Of a DNA stretch of 64,000 bases, positions 47,100 to 57,900 are shown one piece after another. Position numbers and translations under genes: made by a program. The stretch's first letter is position 1; each line of letters starts with the position of its first letter. Origin of the DNA: an uncultured Pelagibacteraceae bacterium. Lineage in GTDB: Bacteria; Pseudomonadota; Alphaproteobacteria; Pelagibacterales; Pelagibacteraceae. The notes under the pieces are model-generated. The model was not told where the DNA came from. It did no database searches and worked only from the letters and a program-made list of their open reading frames with translations. The DNA lies in the NCBI GenBank assembly GCA_902583585.1, contig CACHWN010000004.1, positions 29,490 through 93,489 on the forward strand, written 5' to 3'.

Positions 47100-47660
47100 A
47101 TGAGAATTATAAGCGGAAAATACAAAGGCAAGAGTATTAATTTTATTAAAAATACCACAACTAGACCTTTAAAAGATTCTGTCAAAGAAAACATTTTTAA
47201 TATTTTAGCTCATTCTCCTGAAGTGAAAATTAAAGTTGAAAATTCAAATGTACTAGATCTTTATTCTGGAGTAGGGTCTTTTGGTCTAGAATGTATATCT
47301 CGGGGTGCAAAAAAAATTACATTTGTTGAAAAAAACAAAGATGCCTTAAAAATTCTTAAAAATAACTTATTAAAACTATCAAATAAAAAGAATATTGAAT
47401 TAGTTAATTTAAGCATTGAAAACTATCTTGATAAAGATTTGGATAATAAACATGAAATTTTTTTTTTAGACCCCCCTTTTTCTGACAAAATGTTTTTAAA
47501 AAATTTAGAAACTATAAAAAAGAATAAATTATATTGTAATAATCATATTGTTATAATTCATAGAAAAAAGGGGTCTGATGAAAATTTCGAGGATTTACTT
47601 AGTATTTTCAAAATAAAACTATATGGAAGATCAAAAATAATATTTGGTCATTTCACTTAA
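47100..47660 (+). CDS. rsmD: 16S rRNA (guanine966-N2)-methyltransferase
   Basis: Modifies G966 in 16S rRNA. It shows the RsmD start MRIISGKYKGK, the AdoMet-binding VLDLYSGVGSFGLECISRG and the catalytic motif DPPF (FLDPPFSD). Length 186 is typical. It follows purD directly; its 3' end overlaps the convergent pgi gene by 8 bp. Confidence 0.94.
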   Translation: MRIISGKYKGKSINFIKNTTTRPLKDSVKENIFNILAHSPEVKIKVENSNVLDLYSGVGSFGLECISRGAKKITFVEKNKDALKILKNNLLKLSNKKNIELVNLSIENYLDKDLDNKHEIFFLDPPFSDKMFLKNLETIKKNKLYCNNHIVIIHRKKGSDENFEDLLSIFKIKLYGRSKIIFGHFT

Positions 47661-48804
47661 GAAATTTTTGAGTATAAATTTTTACTTGCTCAACTGCTGG
47701 TTGATTGTAGGGATCAATTCTCATGAGTTTGCCAATTATTATAGTCTCTAAAATAAAATATGAAAATAATTCACCTATTTTTTCCTCATTTAGATTTCCA
47801 ATTTTAAATTCTTTAAATGGGATTTTATTTTTTATGAAAGATTTTATTAAAGCTTTTTTTTGAGCATTTTTTACTAAAGATAATTTTTTATTGTGCAAAA
47901 TATTTTTTTTGGAAAAAATAGAAGAGTTAATTTTACTTTTTGATTTTTCAACAGAGCTAAATATATAAAAAAACTTATCTTTTGGACCATCTAAGTAAAT
48001 CTGTAATAAACTGTGATGATCTTTCGGGACGTTAGAGATAATCGGTAAAAATCCTTTTCCTTTTTTTCCTAAACTTTCTGCTATTAATTGCTGACACCAA
48101 AATAAAAATTTTTCTAGCTCAGGTATATAATTTAAAAAGATTAAATTATGATATTTTTTTCTCAAGATTAATTTTGAAAAATAAATTGCATTTTTTTTAA
48201 GATTTTCTCTATTTTTTCCAGTTAAATGACTTTTAATTTTTTTTCTTATATTTTTTATATTTAAACCCATAAGGTATGCAGGTAGTAAGCCTGTCTCGGT
48301 TAAAACTGAATATCTACCACCAATAGTTTGCTTATGTTCAACGTGAAAGAGGTTTAATCTTTTTGATAATGAAAAAATTAAATTGTCTTTTTTTTCGGAT
48401 ATTAAAATGATATTTTTTGCGTTTTTTTTTAGAATTTTTAAAAGAAACAAGTTTGTAATAGTCTCTAACGTATTACCTGATTTTGAAATTATCAAAAATA
48501 AAGTATTATTAATTTTTATACTGCTTTTTACTTCATTAATTTTTATTTCATCTAAGTTATTTAAAAAATAGATTTTTTTTTTAATTTTTTTTTTAAAGAG
48601 ATGGTAGATTGCTTCAGCCCCTAATATCGAGCCCCCCATACCTATGATTACAATTTTTTTATATCTTTTAAACTTGTTTAAATCTTTTTTTAAAAAATTA
48701 AATTTATAATTATCATTAAGGATGTTTAAAGTTTTATCCTCACTTTTGATTTCTAAACTTATTTTTTTTAAAATTTTTTCAAACGGTGAATTAAGACTTT
48801 TCAA
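47653..48804 (-). CDS. pgi: Glucose-6-phosphate isomerase, short form
   Basis: Interconverts glucose 6-phosphate and fructose 6-phosphate. Conserved parts are IGMGGSILGAEA, the SKSGNTLET loop, QQLIAESLGKKGKG (catalytic Glu), PKDHHSLLQ (catalytic His) and the C-terminal YNQPAVEQVK with the catalytic Lys. At 383 residues it is much shorter than E. coli PGI (about 550) and below the 440-450 of short bacterial forms, but all catalytic blocks are present. It lies 7 bp after the lipoprotein gene. Confidence 0.9.
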   Translation of the reverse strand: MKSLNSPFEKILKKISLEIKSEDKTLNILNDNYKFNFLKKDLNKFKRYKKIVIIGMGGSILGAEAIYHLFKKKIKKKIYFLNNLDEIKINEVKSSIKINNTLFLIISKSGNTLETITNLFLLKILKKNAKNIILISEKKDNLIFSLSKRLNLFHVEHKQTIGGRYSVLTETGLLPAYLMGLNIKNIRKKIKSHLTGKNRENLKKNAIYFSKLILRKKYHNLIFLNYIPELEKFLFWCQQLIAESLGKKGKGFLPIISNVPKDHHSLLQIYLDGPKDKFFYIFSSVEKSKSKINSSIFSKKNILHNKKLSLVKNAQKKALIKSFIKNKIPFKEFKIGNLNEEKIGELFSYFILETIIIGKLMRIDPYNQPAVEQVKIYTQKFLK

Positions 48805-48811
48805 GATATTT

Positions 48812-49129
48812 TTACTTTCTAATTTGGTTTAAAATAGATTGCTCTGAAGAGGAGGCCTCATCTTTTATATTATTTTCATTGATTTCAACATTTAATATCT
48901 TTTCTAATTTTTGCTTTTCAGATTTTTTATCTTGTTTTAAAGTTCCAGGTTCAGGTATTTTTTCAAAATCAGGAGGCAAAACTAAAGGATTCTTTTTTTT
49001 AACTAAAAATTCATCAGTGGTAATAACTTTTTGATTTTCCATAACTTTTTTAGCATCAGATAAACCCTGACAGGAATATAAAAAGATTGGAACTAAAATG
49101 ATCAAAAATTTTTTTTTAATCTCATTCAT
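48812..49129 (-). CDS. DUF3035 (BamF-like) lipoprotein
   Basis: A 105-residue predicted lipoprotein. A signal peptide ends with a lipobox (IFLYSC, Cys at 19). The mature part has the DUF3035 segments DEFLVKKKNPLVLPPDFEKIPEPG and a C-terminal SSSEQSILNQIRK that resembles the family's closing motif. Members in Alphaproteobacteria are linked to the outer-membrane BAM complex as BamF. It starts within the end of lspA (8-bp overlap), as seen in other Alphaproteobacteria; lspA would process its signal peptide. Confidence 0.8.
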   Translation of the reverse strand: MNEIKKKFLIILVPIFLYSCQGLSDAKKVMENQKVITTDEFLVKKKNPLVLPPDFEKIPEPGTLKQDKKSEKQKLEKILNVEINENNIKDEASSSEQSILNQIRK

Positions 49130-49616
49130 TTTTAAATATTAAATTCTTTGATAAATAAAGTATAACACCCATAGAGATGAATATATCCGCAAAATTAAAA
49201 GTAAACCAGTGAAAGTTATTATAATGAAAGTCAATAAAGTCCGGGACTGCATTAAAAAATATTCTATCATAGAAATTGCCTAATGCACCTCCAAGAATAA
49301 TTGAAAACGCAATTTTATCAAACCTCTTAGATTTTATAATTAAAAAGAATACTAATAGAATAACTATTGAAATAATCAAAGAGACTATATTGTAATATAA
49401 TTCCGAAGATGAACTAAATAATCCAAAACCTACTCCAGTATTCCAAGTTAAATCTAAGTTTAAATAATCATTTATGTAAAGACTCTTATCGTTTAAATTT
49501 TTTATGATTTCTGCTTTTGAGTATCTATCTAATACAAAAGTCACAAGAATTATCATAAGATAATAAAAATTTTCTATAATAAAAATTTTATTTTTTATCT
49601 CTTTATGATCAATCAA
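49122..49616 (-). CDS. lspA: Lipoprotein signal peptidase
   Basis: Aspartyl membrane protease that cleaves prolipoproteins. Four hydrophobic helices are visible, with conserved VLDRYSK, GGALGNFYDR (catalytic Asp region) and FNFADIFI (second catalytic Asp). Length 164 starts at a TTG (49616), because the only nearby ATG would cut the first helix. It lies 16 bp after ileS. The adjacent lipoprotein gene is a natural substrate. Confidence 0.93.
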   Translation of the reverse strand: MIDHKEIKNKIFIIENFYYLMIILVTFVLDRYSKAEIIKNLNDKSLYINDYLNLDLTWNTGVGFGLFSSSSELYYNIVSLIISIVILLVFFLIIKSKRFDKIAFSIILGGALGNFYDRIFFNAVPDFIDFHYNNFHWFTFNFADIFISMGVILYLSKNLIFKNE

Positions 49617-49632
49617 GATATTGACTTTCTAT

Positions 49633-52362
49633 TTACTGGAGAGCTTTCGAACATCTTTCGCATTTTTTTTCTAAAATTTTCCAACATCTTTCGCATTTTT
49701 GTCCTCGCGCTTTTTTCACCTCAATCTTTATTTCATTGCTATTTGACAATTCTTTTTCAGCTTTTGAAACAATAAAATAATCTGATAAATCTAACTTATC
49801 GAGAAGTTCAAATTTTTCCTTATTTAATACGAGTTTAATTTCTGCTTCTAAACTTGATCCAATTTCTTTATTTGCCCGTTTCTCCTCAATTGCAATATTT
49901 GCATCTTGTTTAATTTTAAATAAATTCGACCATTTTTCATTTAAACTTTCATTCCTCCAACTTGATGGGATTTTTACAAAATTATTTTCATGTATGCTTT
50001 CAGAATTATCTTTATTAACTAAACCATAAATTTCCTCTGTAGTGAAAACTAAAATTGGAGCGAACCACTTTAATAAACTTTCTAAAATTACGTTTAAAAC
50101 AACAACACAATTTTTTCTTTTTTTTGAATTTATTTCATCGCAGTAAAGGGCGTCTTTTCTTATATCAAAATAAAAAGATGAAAGATCAAGGGTGCAAAAA
50201 TTTAAAAGTTCTTTGTATAATTTGTGAAAATTATAATTTTGCAAATTTTCTTCAACAGATTTATCAAGCAAGAATAATTTATGCAAAATAAATTGCTCTA
50301 ATTCATCAAATTCGTTGAGTTTAAGTTTTTCAAAGTTTTGTTTTTCAAAATTATCTTTTAAATTACCAAGCATAAATCTAAAGGTGTTCCTAATTTTTCT
50401 ATAAGACTCAGCATGTTGTATTAAAATATTTTTATCTATTCTTAAATCTTCAGCATAATCTGATGCTGAAGCCCAAACTCTAAGTATATCTGCACCATAA
50501 TTCTTCAAAATATCCTCGGGTGAAATAACGTTACCCATCGATTTAGACATTTTCATACCTTTGCCATCTACAACGAAACCATGTGAAAGAATACTTTTAA
50601 ACGGTGCTTTGCCCCTAGTTCCGCAAGACTCTAATAAAGAAGAATGAAACCATCCCCTATGTTGGTCAGATCCTTCTAAATACATGTCTGCAGGCCATTT
50701 CAAATCTTTTCTTTTCTCTAAAACAAAACTATGTGTTGAGCCACTATCAAACCACACTTCTACGATATCATTAAGTTTTTCATAATCTTTAGCATCATAA
50801 TCATCACCTAAAAAAAATTTTGCATCATCTGTGAACCAACAGTCAGATCCTTGTTTTTCATAAATTGATGCAATTCTCTCTATAATCTTTTGATCTCTTA
50901 GTGGTTCTTTTGTTTTTTTATTAATAAAAATTGGCAACGGTACTCCCCAAACTCGTTGTCGTGAAACGCACCAATCTGGCCTTCCCTCAATCATAGATAA
51001 AAGCCTTTCCTTACCTTTATTTGGATAAAAGGTAGTTTCATTAATTGCTTTTACAGCTTTATCTCTAAGTTTATTTTTTTTCATAGAGATAAACCATTGA
51101 GGTGTCGCCCTATAAATTAGTGGAGCCTTAGATCTCCAAGAATGAGGGTAACTATGACTCAGTTTATCGTTTTTTAGTAATTGTTTTTGCTCTTTTAATT
51201 TGTTTATAACAACTGGGTCAGCCTTAAACACATGTGTGTTAACAAAATAAGGTACCTCATTTGTATAAACACCTGAGTTATCGACAGTATAAAGCGATGG
51301 TATGTTATTTTTTAAACACAGATTAAAGTCATCTGGGCCGTGACTTGGTGCACAATGAACAATTCCTGTTCCTTGTTCTAAATTAACAAACTGAGCATCT
51401 AACATTGGAACATCATACTCAAAATCCATTTTTACAAATGGATGACTACATACAGTTCCTTTTAATTCAGAGCCCTTGAAAGTCTTTAATTCTTTATAAT
51501 TTTTTATTTCACACTCTTTAGTGATAGATTCAATTAAATTTTTGGCGACTACAATTCTTTTGTCTTTAAAATGTTCAAGTTGATCAATTTCTAAAACAGC
51601 GTATTGAATATTACTATTAAAAGCTAAAGCTTTATTAGCAGGTATGGTCCATGGTGTAGTGGTCCAAATTATAATACTTGTATCTTTTAAAAAGTCTTTA
51701 TCAGTCTGCTTGACTTTAAATGCAGCATAAATTGTATTTGATGTATGATCTAAATATTCAACTTCTGCATCAGCTAAAGCAGTTTTTTCAACAGTAGACC
51801 AGAGTACTGGTTTGAAACCTTGATATAAACTTCCATCCAAAAGAAATTTTCCTAGTTCTCTGACAATTTGAGCCTCTGCTTCGTAGCTCATTGTTGAATA
51901 ATAATTTTCAAAATCTCCTACTACTCCTAATCGCTTAAATTCTTTAATGTGAATATCAATCCAACTTTTTGCAAATTCCCTACATTCTTGCCTAAAATCT
52001 TTAATAGGCACTTCATCTTTATTCTTTTTCTTTTTTTTGTATTGCTCTTCTATTTTCCACTCTATCGGCAGTCCGTGACAGTCCCAGCCTGGAACATAAA
52101 CAGAGTCTTTTCCATTCATCTGATGAAAGCGAGTAATCATATCTTTCAAAATTTTATTTAACGCAGTTCCCATATGTATATGACCATTCGCGTAAGGCGG
52201 GCCATCATGAAGAACAAATTTTTCTTTTCCCTTAGACTTTTTCCTAAGTTTTTCGAAAATTTTATTTTTTTCCCATTTCTTTAAAATTTCAGGTTCTTTT
52301 AGTGGCAAACTAGCCTTCATTGAAAAAGCTGTCTTGGGAAGCTGTAATGTATCTTTTGACAT
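49633..52362 (-). CDS. ileS: Isoleucyl-tRNA synthetase
   Basis: Charges tRNA-Ile. The class I HIGH-type motif is HIHMG at 61-65, the editing domain lies in the middle, and KMSKS is present (GMKMSKSMGN). The C terminus carries a zinc knuckle with four cysteines (CERCWKIL and CERCSKAL), typical of the bacterial form. Length 909 is normal. It overlaps ribF by 1 bp. The ribF-ileS-lspA order is widespread in Proteobacteria. Confidence 0.98.
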   Translation of the reverse strand: MSKDTLQLPKTAFSMKASLPLKEPEILKKWEKNKIFEKLRKKSKGKEKFVLHDGPPYANGHIHMGTALNKILKDMITRFHQMNGKDSVYVPGWDCHGLPIEWKIEEQYKKKKKNKDEVPIKDFRQECREFAKSWIDIHIKEFKRLGVVGDFENYYSTMSYEAEAQIVRELGKFLLDGSLYQGFKPVLWSTVEKTALADAEVEYLDHTSNTIYAAFKVKQTDKDFLKDTSIIIWTTTPWTIPANKALAFNSNIQYAVLEIDQLEHFKDKRIVVAKNLIESITKECEIKNYKELKTFKGSELKGTVCSHPFVKMDFEYDVPMLDAQFVNLEQGTGIVHCAPSHGPDDFNLCLKNNIPSLYTVDNSGVYTNEVPYFVNTHVFKADPVVINKLKEQKQLLKNDKLSHSYPHSWRSKAPLIYRATPQWFISMKKNKLRDKAVKAINETTFYPNKGKERLLSMIEGRPDWCVSRQRVWGVPLPIFINKKTKEPLRDQKIIERIASIYEKQGSDCWFTDDAKFFLGDDYDAKDYEKLNDIVEVWFDSGSTHSFVLEKRKDLKWPADMYLEGSDQHRGWFHSSLLESCGTRGKAPFKSILSHGFVVDGKGMKMSKSMGNVISPEDILKNYGADILRVWASASDYAEDLRIDKNILIQHAESYRKIRNTFRFMLGNLKDNFEKQNFEKLKLNEFDELEQFILHKLFLLDKSVEENLQNYNFHKLYKELLNFCTLDLSSFYFDIRKDALYCDEINSKKRKNCVVVLNVILESLLKWFAPILVFTTEEIYGLVNKDNSESIHENNFVKIPSSWRNESLNEKWSNLFKIKQDANIAIEEKRANKEIGSSLEAEIKLVLNKEKFELLDKLDLSDYFIVSKAEKELSNSNEIKIEVKKARGQKCERCWKILEKKCERCSKALQ

Positions 52363-53270
52363 TATTTTTTTGCCTGTTTTATATCAAGTTTGATTTGTTT
52401 TTTTAAGTATGTCAAATTCCTAAATTTTTTTTCTGGTCTTATAAATTTCTTAAAGTTTATACTAATTACTTTATTATATAAATTTTTATTAATTCCAAAT
52501 ATATTTGTTTCCAACAATAAATTTTGTCCTTTAAAAGTTGGTCTATAACCTACATTTGCAATACCATTCTTGCTAAAATTATTACTTTTAACTTTAACTG
52601 CGTAGACACCTAGTCTAGGAATTACATAGTCGTTTAATTTTAAATTACATGTTGGAAAACCAATTTTACGTCCTCTTCTCTCTCCTTTTATTACTTTTCC
52701 TATAATGCTCCAATTACGATTTAATAATTCATTAACTTCTAGTATGTTGCCAGTTCTAATTTTATTTCTAATAAATGTTGATGAAATAATTTTATTATTT
52801 TTCTTAAAAGGATTAGTGACAATATTGGTAAATTTATATTTTTTTTCAAATTTTTTTAAAGTTTTGATATTACCTTGTCTTTTGAAACCAAATTTAAAAT
52901 TTTTACTTACAAATAAATATTTGCATTTTGTTTTTTCAAAAATTATTTTTTTGATAAACTTTTCCGCAGATTGTGATGAAAATTTTTTATTGAATTTAAT
53001 TAGGATTAAGAAATCTAATTTAAATTTTTTAAGTTGAGCAATTTTCTGTTCTAAAGAATTTATTCTATGATTTTTAATTTCTTTATTAAAAAACATCACT
53101 GGCACTGGTTCAAAAGTCATAACCCCAAATGGTAGTTTGTATTGTTTAGCTTTTTGTTTTGCCTCTCTAATTACTTTTTGATGTCCTAAGTGTAATCCAT
53201 CAAAATTACCAATTGCTATAACCCCATTAGAATGTTTTTTATCTAAATATGGTTTTTTATAAATTTTCAT
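52362..53270 (-). CDS. ribF: Bifunctional riboflavin kinase / FAD synthetase
   Basis: Makes FMN and FAD. The N-terminal nucleotidyltransferase domain has GNFDGLHLGH and a degenerate second motif (SSTFIRNKIRTG). The C-terminal riboflavin kinase has GERRGRKIGFPTCNL and GIANVGYRPTF. Length 302 is typical. It follows the HAD gene after 1 bp and overlaps ileS by 1 bp. Confidence 0.96.
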   Translation of the reverse strand: MKIYKKPYLDKKHSNGVIAIGNFDGLHLGHQKVIREAKQKAKQYKLPFGVMTFEPVPVMFFNKEIKNHRINSLEQKIAQLKKFKLDFLILIKFNKKFSSQSAEKFIKKIIFEKTKCKYLFVSKNFKFGFKRQGNIKTLKKFEKKYKFTNIVTNPFKKNNKIISSTFIRNKIRTGNILEVNELLNRNWSIIGKVIKGERRGRKIGFPTCNLKLNDYVIPRLGVYAVKVKSNNFSKNGIANVGYRPTFKGQNLLLETNIFGINKNLYNKVISINFKKFIRPEKKFRNLTYLKKQIKLDIKQAKK

Positions 53271-53271
53271 T

Positions 53272-54078
53272 TTACCATCTTAATTCTTTTTGAAAAAAAT
53301 TTGCTTTTACATCGTATTTATCCAAAAGATTATTAAGCTCAGAATAGTTATTAAATTCTTTACGGTGAACCCCATCAGATATGAAAATACAATCAATTTT
53401 TAAATTATTTGCCCCTTTTATGTCAGTTCTTAAATTGTCACCAATTGCTAAAACTTTTTCGTTTGAACTAAAACACAAATTGTAAACTTCTTTGTGTGGT
53501 TTTCCAAAATAAATTACTTCACCGCCGATGTCCTCAAAAACTTTTGCTACTGAACCTGCGCATAATTCTTCAATACTACCTCGATGAACTATTAAATCTG
53601 GATTTGTACAAATTAATTTTTTTGAAATATAGTTTTGTAAAAATTTTTTGTAATAACCTAAATCATTTTCGTATTCATCAAATAATCCAGTGCACAAGAT
53701 AAAATCACAACTCTGAAGATCGGTTCTGTTATCCTTAACTTTTTCAAATACAGAAATATCCCTATTTGGACCGAGATGGAAGAAGGTTTTTCCAAATTTT
53801 TTTTGGTTTATTGCATGCATTGCTGCTTCACCAGAGGTCATTACGAATTCTAGGTATTTTTTATCCATTTTCATTTTTAATAAAAAATTAATTACTTTAG
53901 AACTCGGCCTAGGAGCATTGGATAAAAAAACTATTTTTTTTGAATTTTTTTTTAATTGATCAACTGCCTCTATAGCCTTTGAATTAAGAGTAACGCCGTT
54001 ATGCATTACACCCCATAAGTCTATTACAAACGTATCATAATTTCGGAATATATCTGCTAAGTGATTTAGTTCTCTCAA
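53272..54078 (-). CDS. HAD class IIA phosphatase (NagD/TIGR01459-like)
   Basis: A sugar-phosphatase-like HAD protein. The nucleophile motif is DLWGVMHNG near residue 20, motif II is FLSNAPRP, and motif III/IV are FGKPHKEVY and AIGDNLRTDI. The cap has the NagD-like fold. Length 268 is typical of a group often found before ribF in Alphaproteobacteria. The start appears to be TTG 54078, with an AAGGAG about 14 nt upstream. The substrate is unknown. Confidence 0.87.
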   Translation of the reverse strand: MRELNHLADIFRNYDTFVIDLWGVMHNGVTLNSKAIEAVDQLKKNSKKIVFLSNAPRPSSKVINFLLKMKMDKKYLEFVMTSGEAAMHAINQKKFGKTFFHLGPNRDISVFEKVKDNRTDLQSCDFILCTGLFDEYENDLGYYKKFLQNYISKKLICTNPDLIVHRGSIEELCAGSVAKVFEDIGGEVIYFGKPHKEVYNLCFSSNEKVLAIGDNLRTDIKGANNLKIDCIFISDGVHRKEFNNYSELNNLLDKYDVKANFFQKELRW

Positions 54079-54145
54079 TGTCTTAATTTTTCTCCTTTTT
54101 AACTCATTATTGTTGTATTTAATGGTTTTTTAATGATTTTTGCCT

Positions 54146-54173
54146 CTTGAAATATAATTAAAACATACCATAT
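54146..54173 (+). promoter_or_regulatory. Sigma-32 (RpoH) type heat-shock promoter for groESL
   Basis: CTTGAAA at 54146-54152 is an exact match to the sigma-32 -35 core, followed after 14 bp by ACCATAT at 54167-54173, a good match to the CCCCATNT -10 element. Transcription would begin near 54180, about 29 nt before groES. No CIRCE inverted repeat is seen between 54079 and 54208, so control by RpoH rather than HrcA is expected. Confidence 0.75.
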
Positions 54174-54208
54174 CAACACTACGTAAAAATTTATAGGAGA
54201 AAATACAT

Positions 54209-54505
54209 ATGAAATTTAGACCTCTGCACGATCGCGTGCTTATTAAAGTGCTAGACAGTGAGGAAAAAACTGCCGGCGGAATCATCATACCAGACACTGC
54301 TAAAGAAAAACCTCAAGAGGGAGAAGTGGTAGCTGTTGGTCCTGGTGCTAAAAACGAGAATGGTAAAGTTTCTGCAATGGATGTGAAAATTGGAGATATA
54401 GTTCTTTTCGGTAAATGGTCCGGAACTGAAGTCAAAATTGATGGCAAAGAATACAGCATTATGAAAGAATCAGACATAATGGGAATTTCTAAAAGTAAAA
54501 AATAA
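54209..54505 (+). CDS. groES: Co-chaperonin GroES
   Basis: Lid of the GroEL folding chamber. It starts [15 protein letters not shown], carries the mobile-loop segment [19 protein letters not shown] and ends ESDIMGISK. Length 98 is typical. A strong AGGAGA Shine-Dalgarno sequence (54195-54200) sits 8 nt before the ATG. groEL follows after 18 bp with a similar AGGAGA site. Confidence 0.98.
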   Translation: MKFRPLHDRVLIKVLDSEEKTAGGIIIPDTAKEKPQEGEVVAVGPGAKNENGKVSAMDVKIGDIVLFGKWSGTEVKIDGKEYSIMKESDIMGISKSKK

Positions 54506-54514
54506 ACTTTATAG

Positions 54515-56182
<1,668 letters not shown>

Positions 56183-56188
56183 TTCCAC

Positions 56189-56866
56189 CTACATAAAAGA
56201 TTTTAAAAAAGGCTGCAGTTTCGCAGCCTTTTTTTTTGCAATAAATAAACATGCTCTAGAGCTAAGTATCAACCCATCTTTAAGAACCCTTAGGTTATTA
56301 TCAACCAAAGTTTTCCCTGTTGATGTAATATCAGTGATTATTTCTGAAGAGCCTATAAAAGGATATGTTTCTGTAGCACCGAGACTTGGTATCAATTTAT
56401 ATTGAGTGACTCCTTTGGATATTAAAAAATCATTAGTTAAATTTGGATATTTAGTCGCTACTCTCAATCTAAAGTTTCTTTTAGATCTAATGTCAAATGA
56501 TACCTCTTCAAGATCGGCAATGGTCTGAACGTCTATCCAGTCATCTGGCACAGCAATAACTAGGTTTGCATTTCCATAATCAAGTTTTTTTTGTATATTA
56601 ATTTTACCTTGTAAATTTTTTTCTGACTCTTTTAAGAGATCTAAACCAGATACACCAATATCTAAAGTTCCGTCTCCTAATCTTTGAATAATTTCTTTAG
56701 CGTGTAGAAATATAATTTTAACGTTAGGTTGGTTTTCGATAGTACCAAAATAATTTCTTTCTTTTTCACTTTGTATAATTTTCAAATCATTCTCACTAAA
56801 AAATGATATTGATTTTTCTTTTAATCGCCCTTTACTTGGCAAACCTATAGTAATTATATCTTTCAT
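56189..56866 (-). CDS. hisG: ATP phosphoribosyltransferase, short form
   Basis: First enzyme of histidine synthesis; condenses ATP with PRPP. It is the short catalytic form (225 residues) that lacks the C-terminal regulatory domain and needs HisZ. The start ITIGLPSKGRLKEKS and the PRPP-binding region GSSEIITDITSTGKT are visible. It overlaps hisZ by 4 bp. The last codons contain the groEL terminator hairpin; the TAG stop at 56189-56191 lies past the T run, so a strong minus-strand stop there would truncate the message. Confidence 0.95.
   Translation of the reverse strand: MKDIITIGLPSKGRLKEKSISFFSENDLKIIQSEKERNYFGTIENQPNVKIIFLHAKEIIQRLGDGTLDIGVSGLDLLKESEKNLQGKINIQKKLDYGNANLVIAVPDDWIDVQTIADLEEVSFDIRSKRNFRLRVATKYPNLTNDFLISKGVTQYKLIPSLGATETYPFIGSSEIITDITSTGKTLVDNNLRVLKDGLILSSRACLFIAKKKAAKLQPFLKSFM
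56205..56237 (+). terminator. Rho-independent terminator of groESL, inside hisG
   Basis: GGCTGC at 56211-56216 pairs with GCAGCC at 56223-56228 around a 6-nt loop, preceded by six A (56205-56210) and followed by nine T (56229-56237), so the stem can extend by A-T pairs. It starts 22 bp after the groEL stop. On the opposite strand the hairpin is followed by six T. It encodes residues near the C terminus of hisG (KAAKLQP). Confidence 0.85.
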
Positions 56867-57900
56867 AAATTTTTTAGGTTAATTGCAGCTCCAACAGCCG
56901 GTATATTTTTTTTGGCTCCGAGGCTTTTAAGCAAATCATCGTATCGGCCTCCCCTAGCAATTTCTTTCTTTCCTGAGAATACTTCAAACACGATTCCAGT
57001 ATAATACTCGACCTCTCTACCAAAATTTGCAACAAAATTAATATCTTGATTCAGTCTTTTTAAATTTTGAATAGATTTAAAATTTTTAAATATATTTTCT
57101 TTAAGTTTATTCTTTTTTGCAAAATTTAATAGTTCATCATCCAGTTTTGAAAGTTTACAATTAATTTTTAAAAAAGTTTTTATAATTTTAACAATTTTTT
57201 TTCCATCTACAAATGATCTTGGGTCTTTAATCTTTTTATCAAATCTTTTTAAAATTTCTGATATTGTCCTTCCAGCAACCACTTTTTGTTGATCAAATTT
57301 TTTCATTTCATAGAATTTTTTTTTATCTGCATCAAAGGTTACTGCATCGATATCTGTATTTTTTTCTAATCTCTTCAAAAGTTCCTCAAAATAATTTGGT
57401 CTCCAAAAGTGTCTTATTAATCTTAGCTTCCATCTTTCAGGCATCTCGAGAGCATTGATCAGGCTCTTAAATAAGCTTATATCGCCTACTTTAATTTTAA
57501 TTTTTTTTATCTTAATTTTTTTTGCTGAACTTAAAATTGTGCTGATTACTTTAAAATCATCTTTAATTAAGTTTTTTGAACCTAAAATTTCAATACCCAA
57601 TTGATCGTTAATAAAGTTTGCTCCTTTACCGCTTGATCTTCTATAAGCTTGACCTGAGTAATAAATTTTTGATTTAGATTTGTTTTGCAAAAAACTTATG
57701 CATGACGCAACTGTTAAGTCTGGTCTTAAACACATCGTTTTTCCATCTTCTCTATCAAAAGTGAGCATTGAACTTCTAAATTTTTCTCCAGATCTCTCTA
57801 TAATAAAGTCTGAGTCTAAAAGAACATCAGGCTCAGATAAAACAAAACCATTACTTTTAAAAGTTTTAATTATTACTTCAGATAATTTTTTTGATTTCAT
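56863..57900 (-). CDS. hisZ: HisZ, regulatory subunit of ATP phosphoribosyltransferase
   Basis: A histidyl-tRNA synthetase paralogue that binds HisG and confers histidine feedback. Synthetase-like features include FDREDGKTMCLRPDLT, YSGQAYRR, the REVEYYTGIVFEVF stretch and ARGGRYDDLL. The C-terminal anticodon-binding domain is absent (345 residues versus 444 for hisS here). Its start overlaps the hisS end by 23 bp and it overlaps hisG by 4 bp, so the three are one operon. Confidence 0.92.
   Translation of the reverse strand: MKSKKLSEVIIKTFKSNGFVLSEPDVLLDSDFIIERSGEKFRSSMLTFDREDGKTMCLRPDLTVASCISFLQNKSKSKIYYSGQAYRRSSGKGANFINDQLGIEILGSKNLIKDDFKVISTILSSAKKIKIKKIKIKVGDISLFKSLINALEMPERWKLRLIRHFWRPNYFEELLKRLEKNTDIDAVTFDADKKKFYEMKKFDQQKVVAGRTISEILKRFDKKIKDPRSFVDGKKIVKIIKTFLKINCKLSKLDDELLNFAKKNKLKENIFKNFKSIQNLKRLNQDINFVANFGREVEYYTGIVFEVFSGKKEIARGGRYDDLLKSLGAKKNIPAVGAAINLKNL

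Noticed and set aside
54079..54208. CIRCE element (HrcA operator) before groES.
   Set aside because: No TTAGCACTC-N9-GAGTGCTAA or close variant was found on reading the 130 bp.
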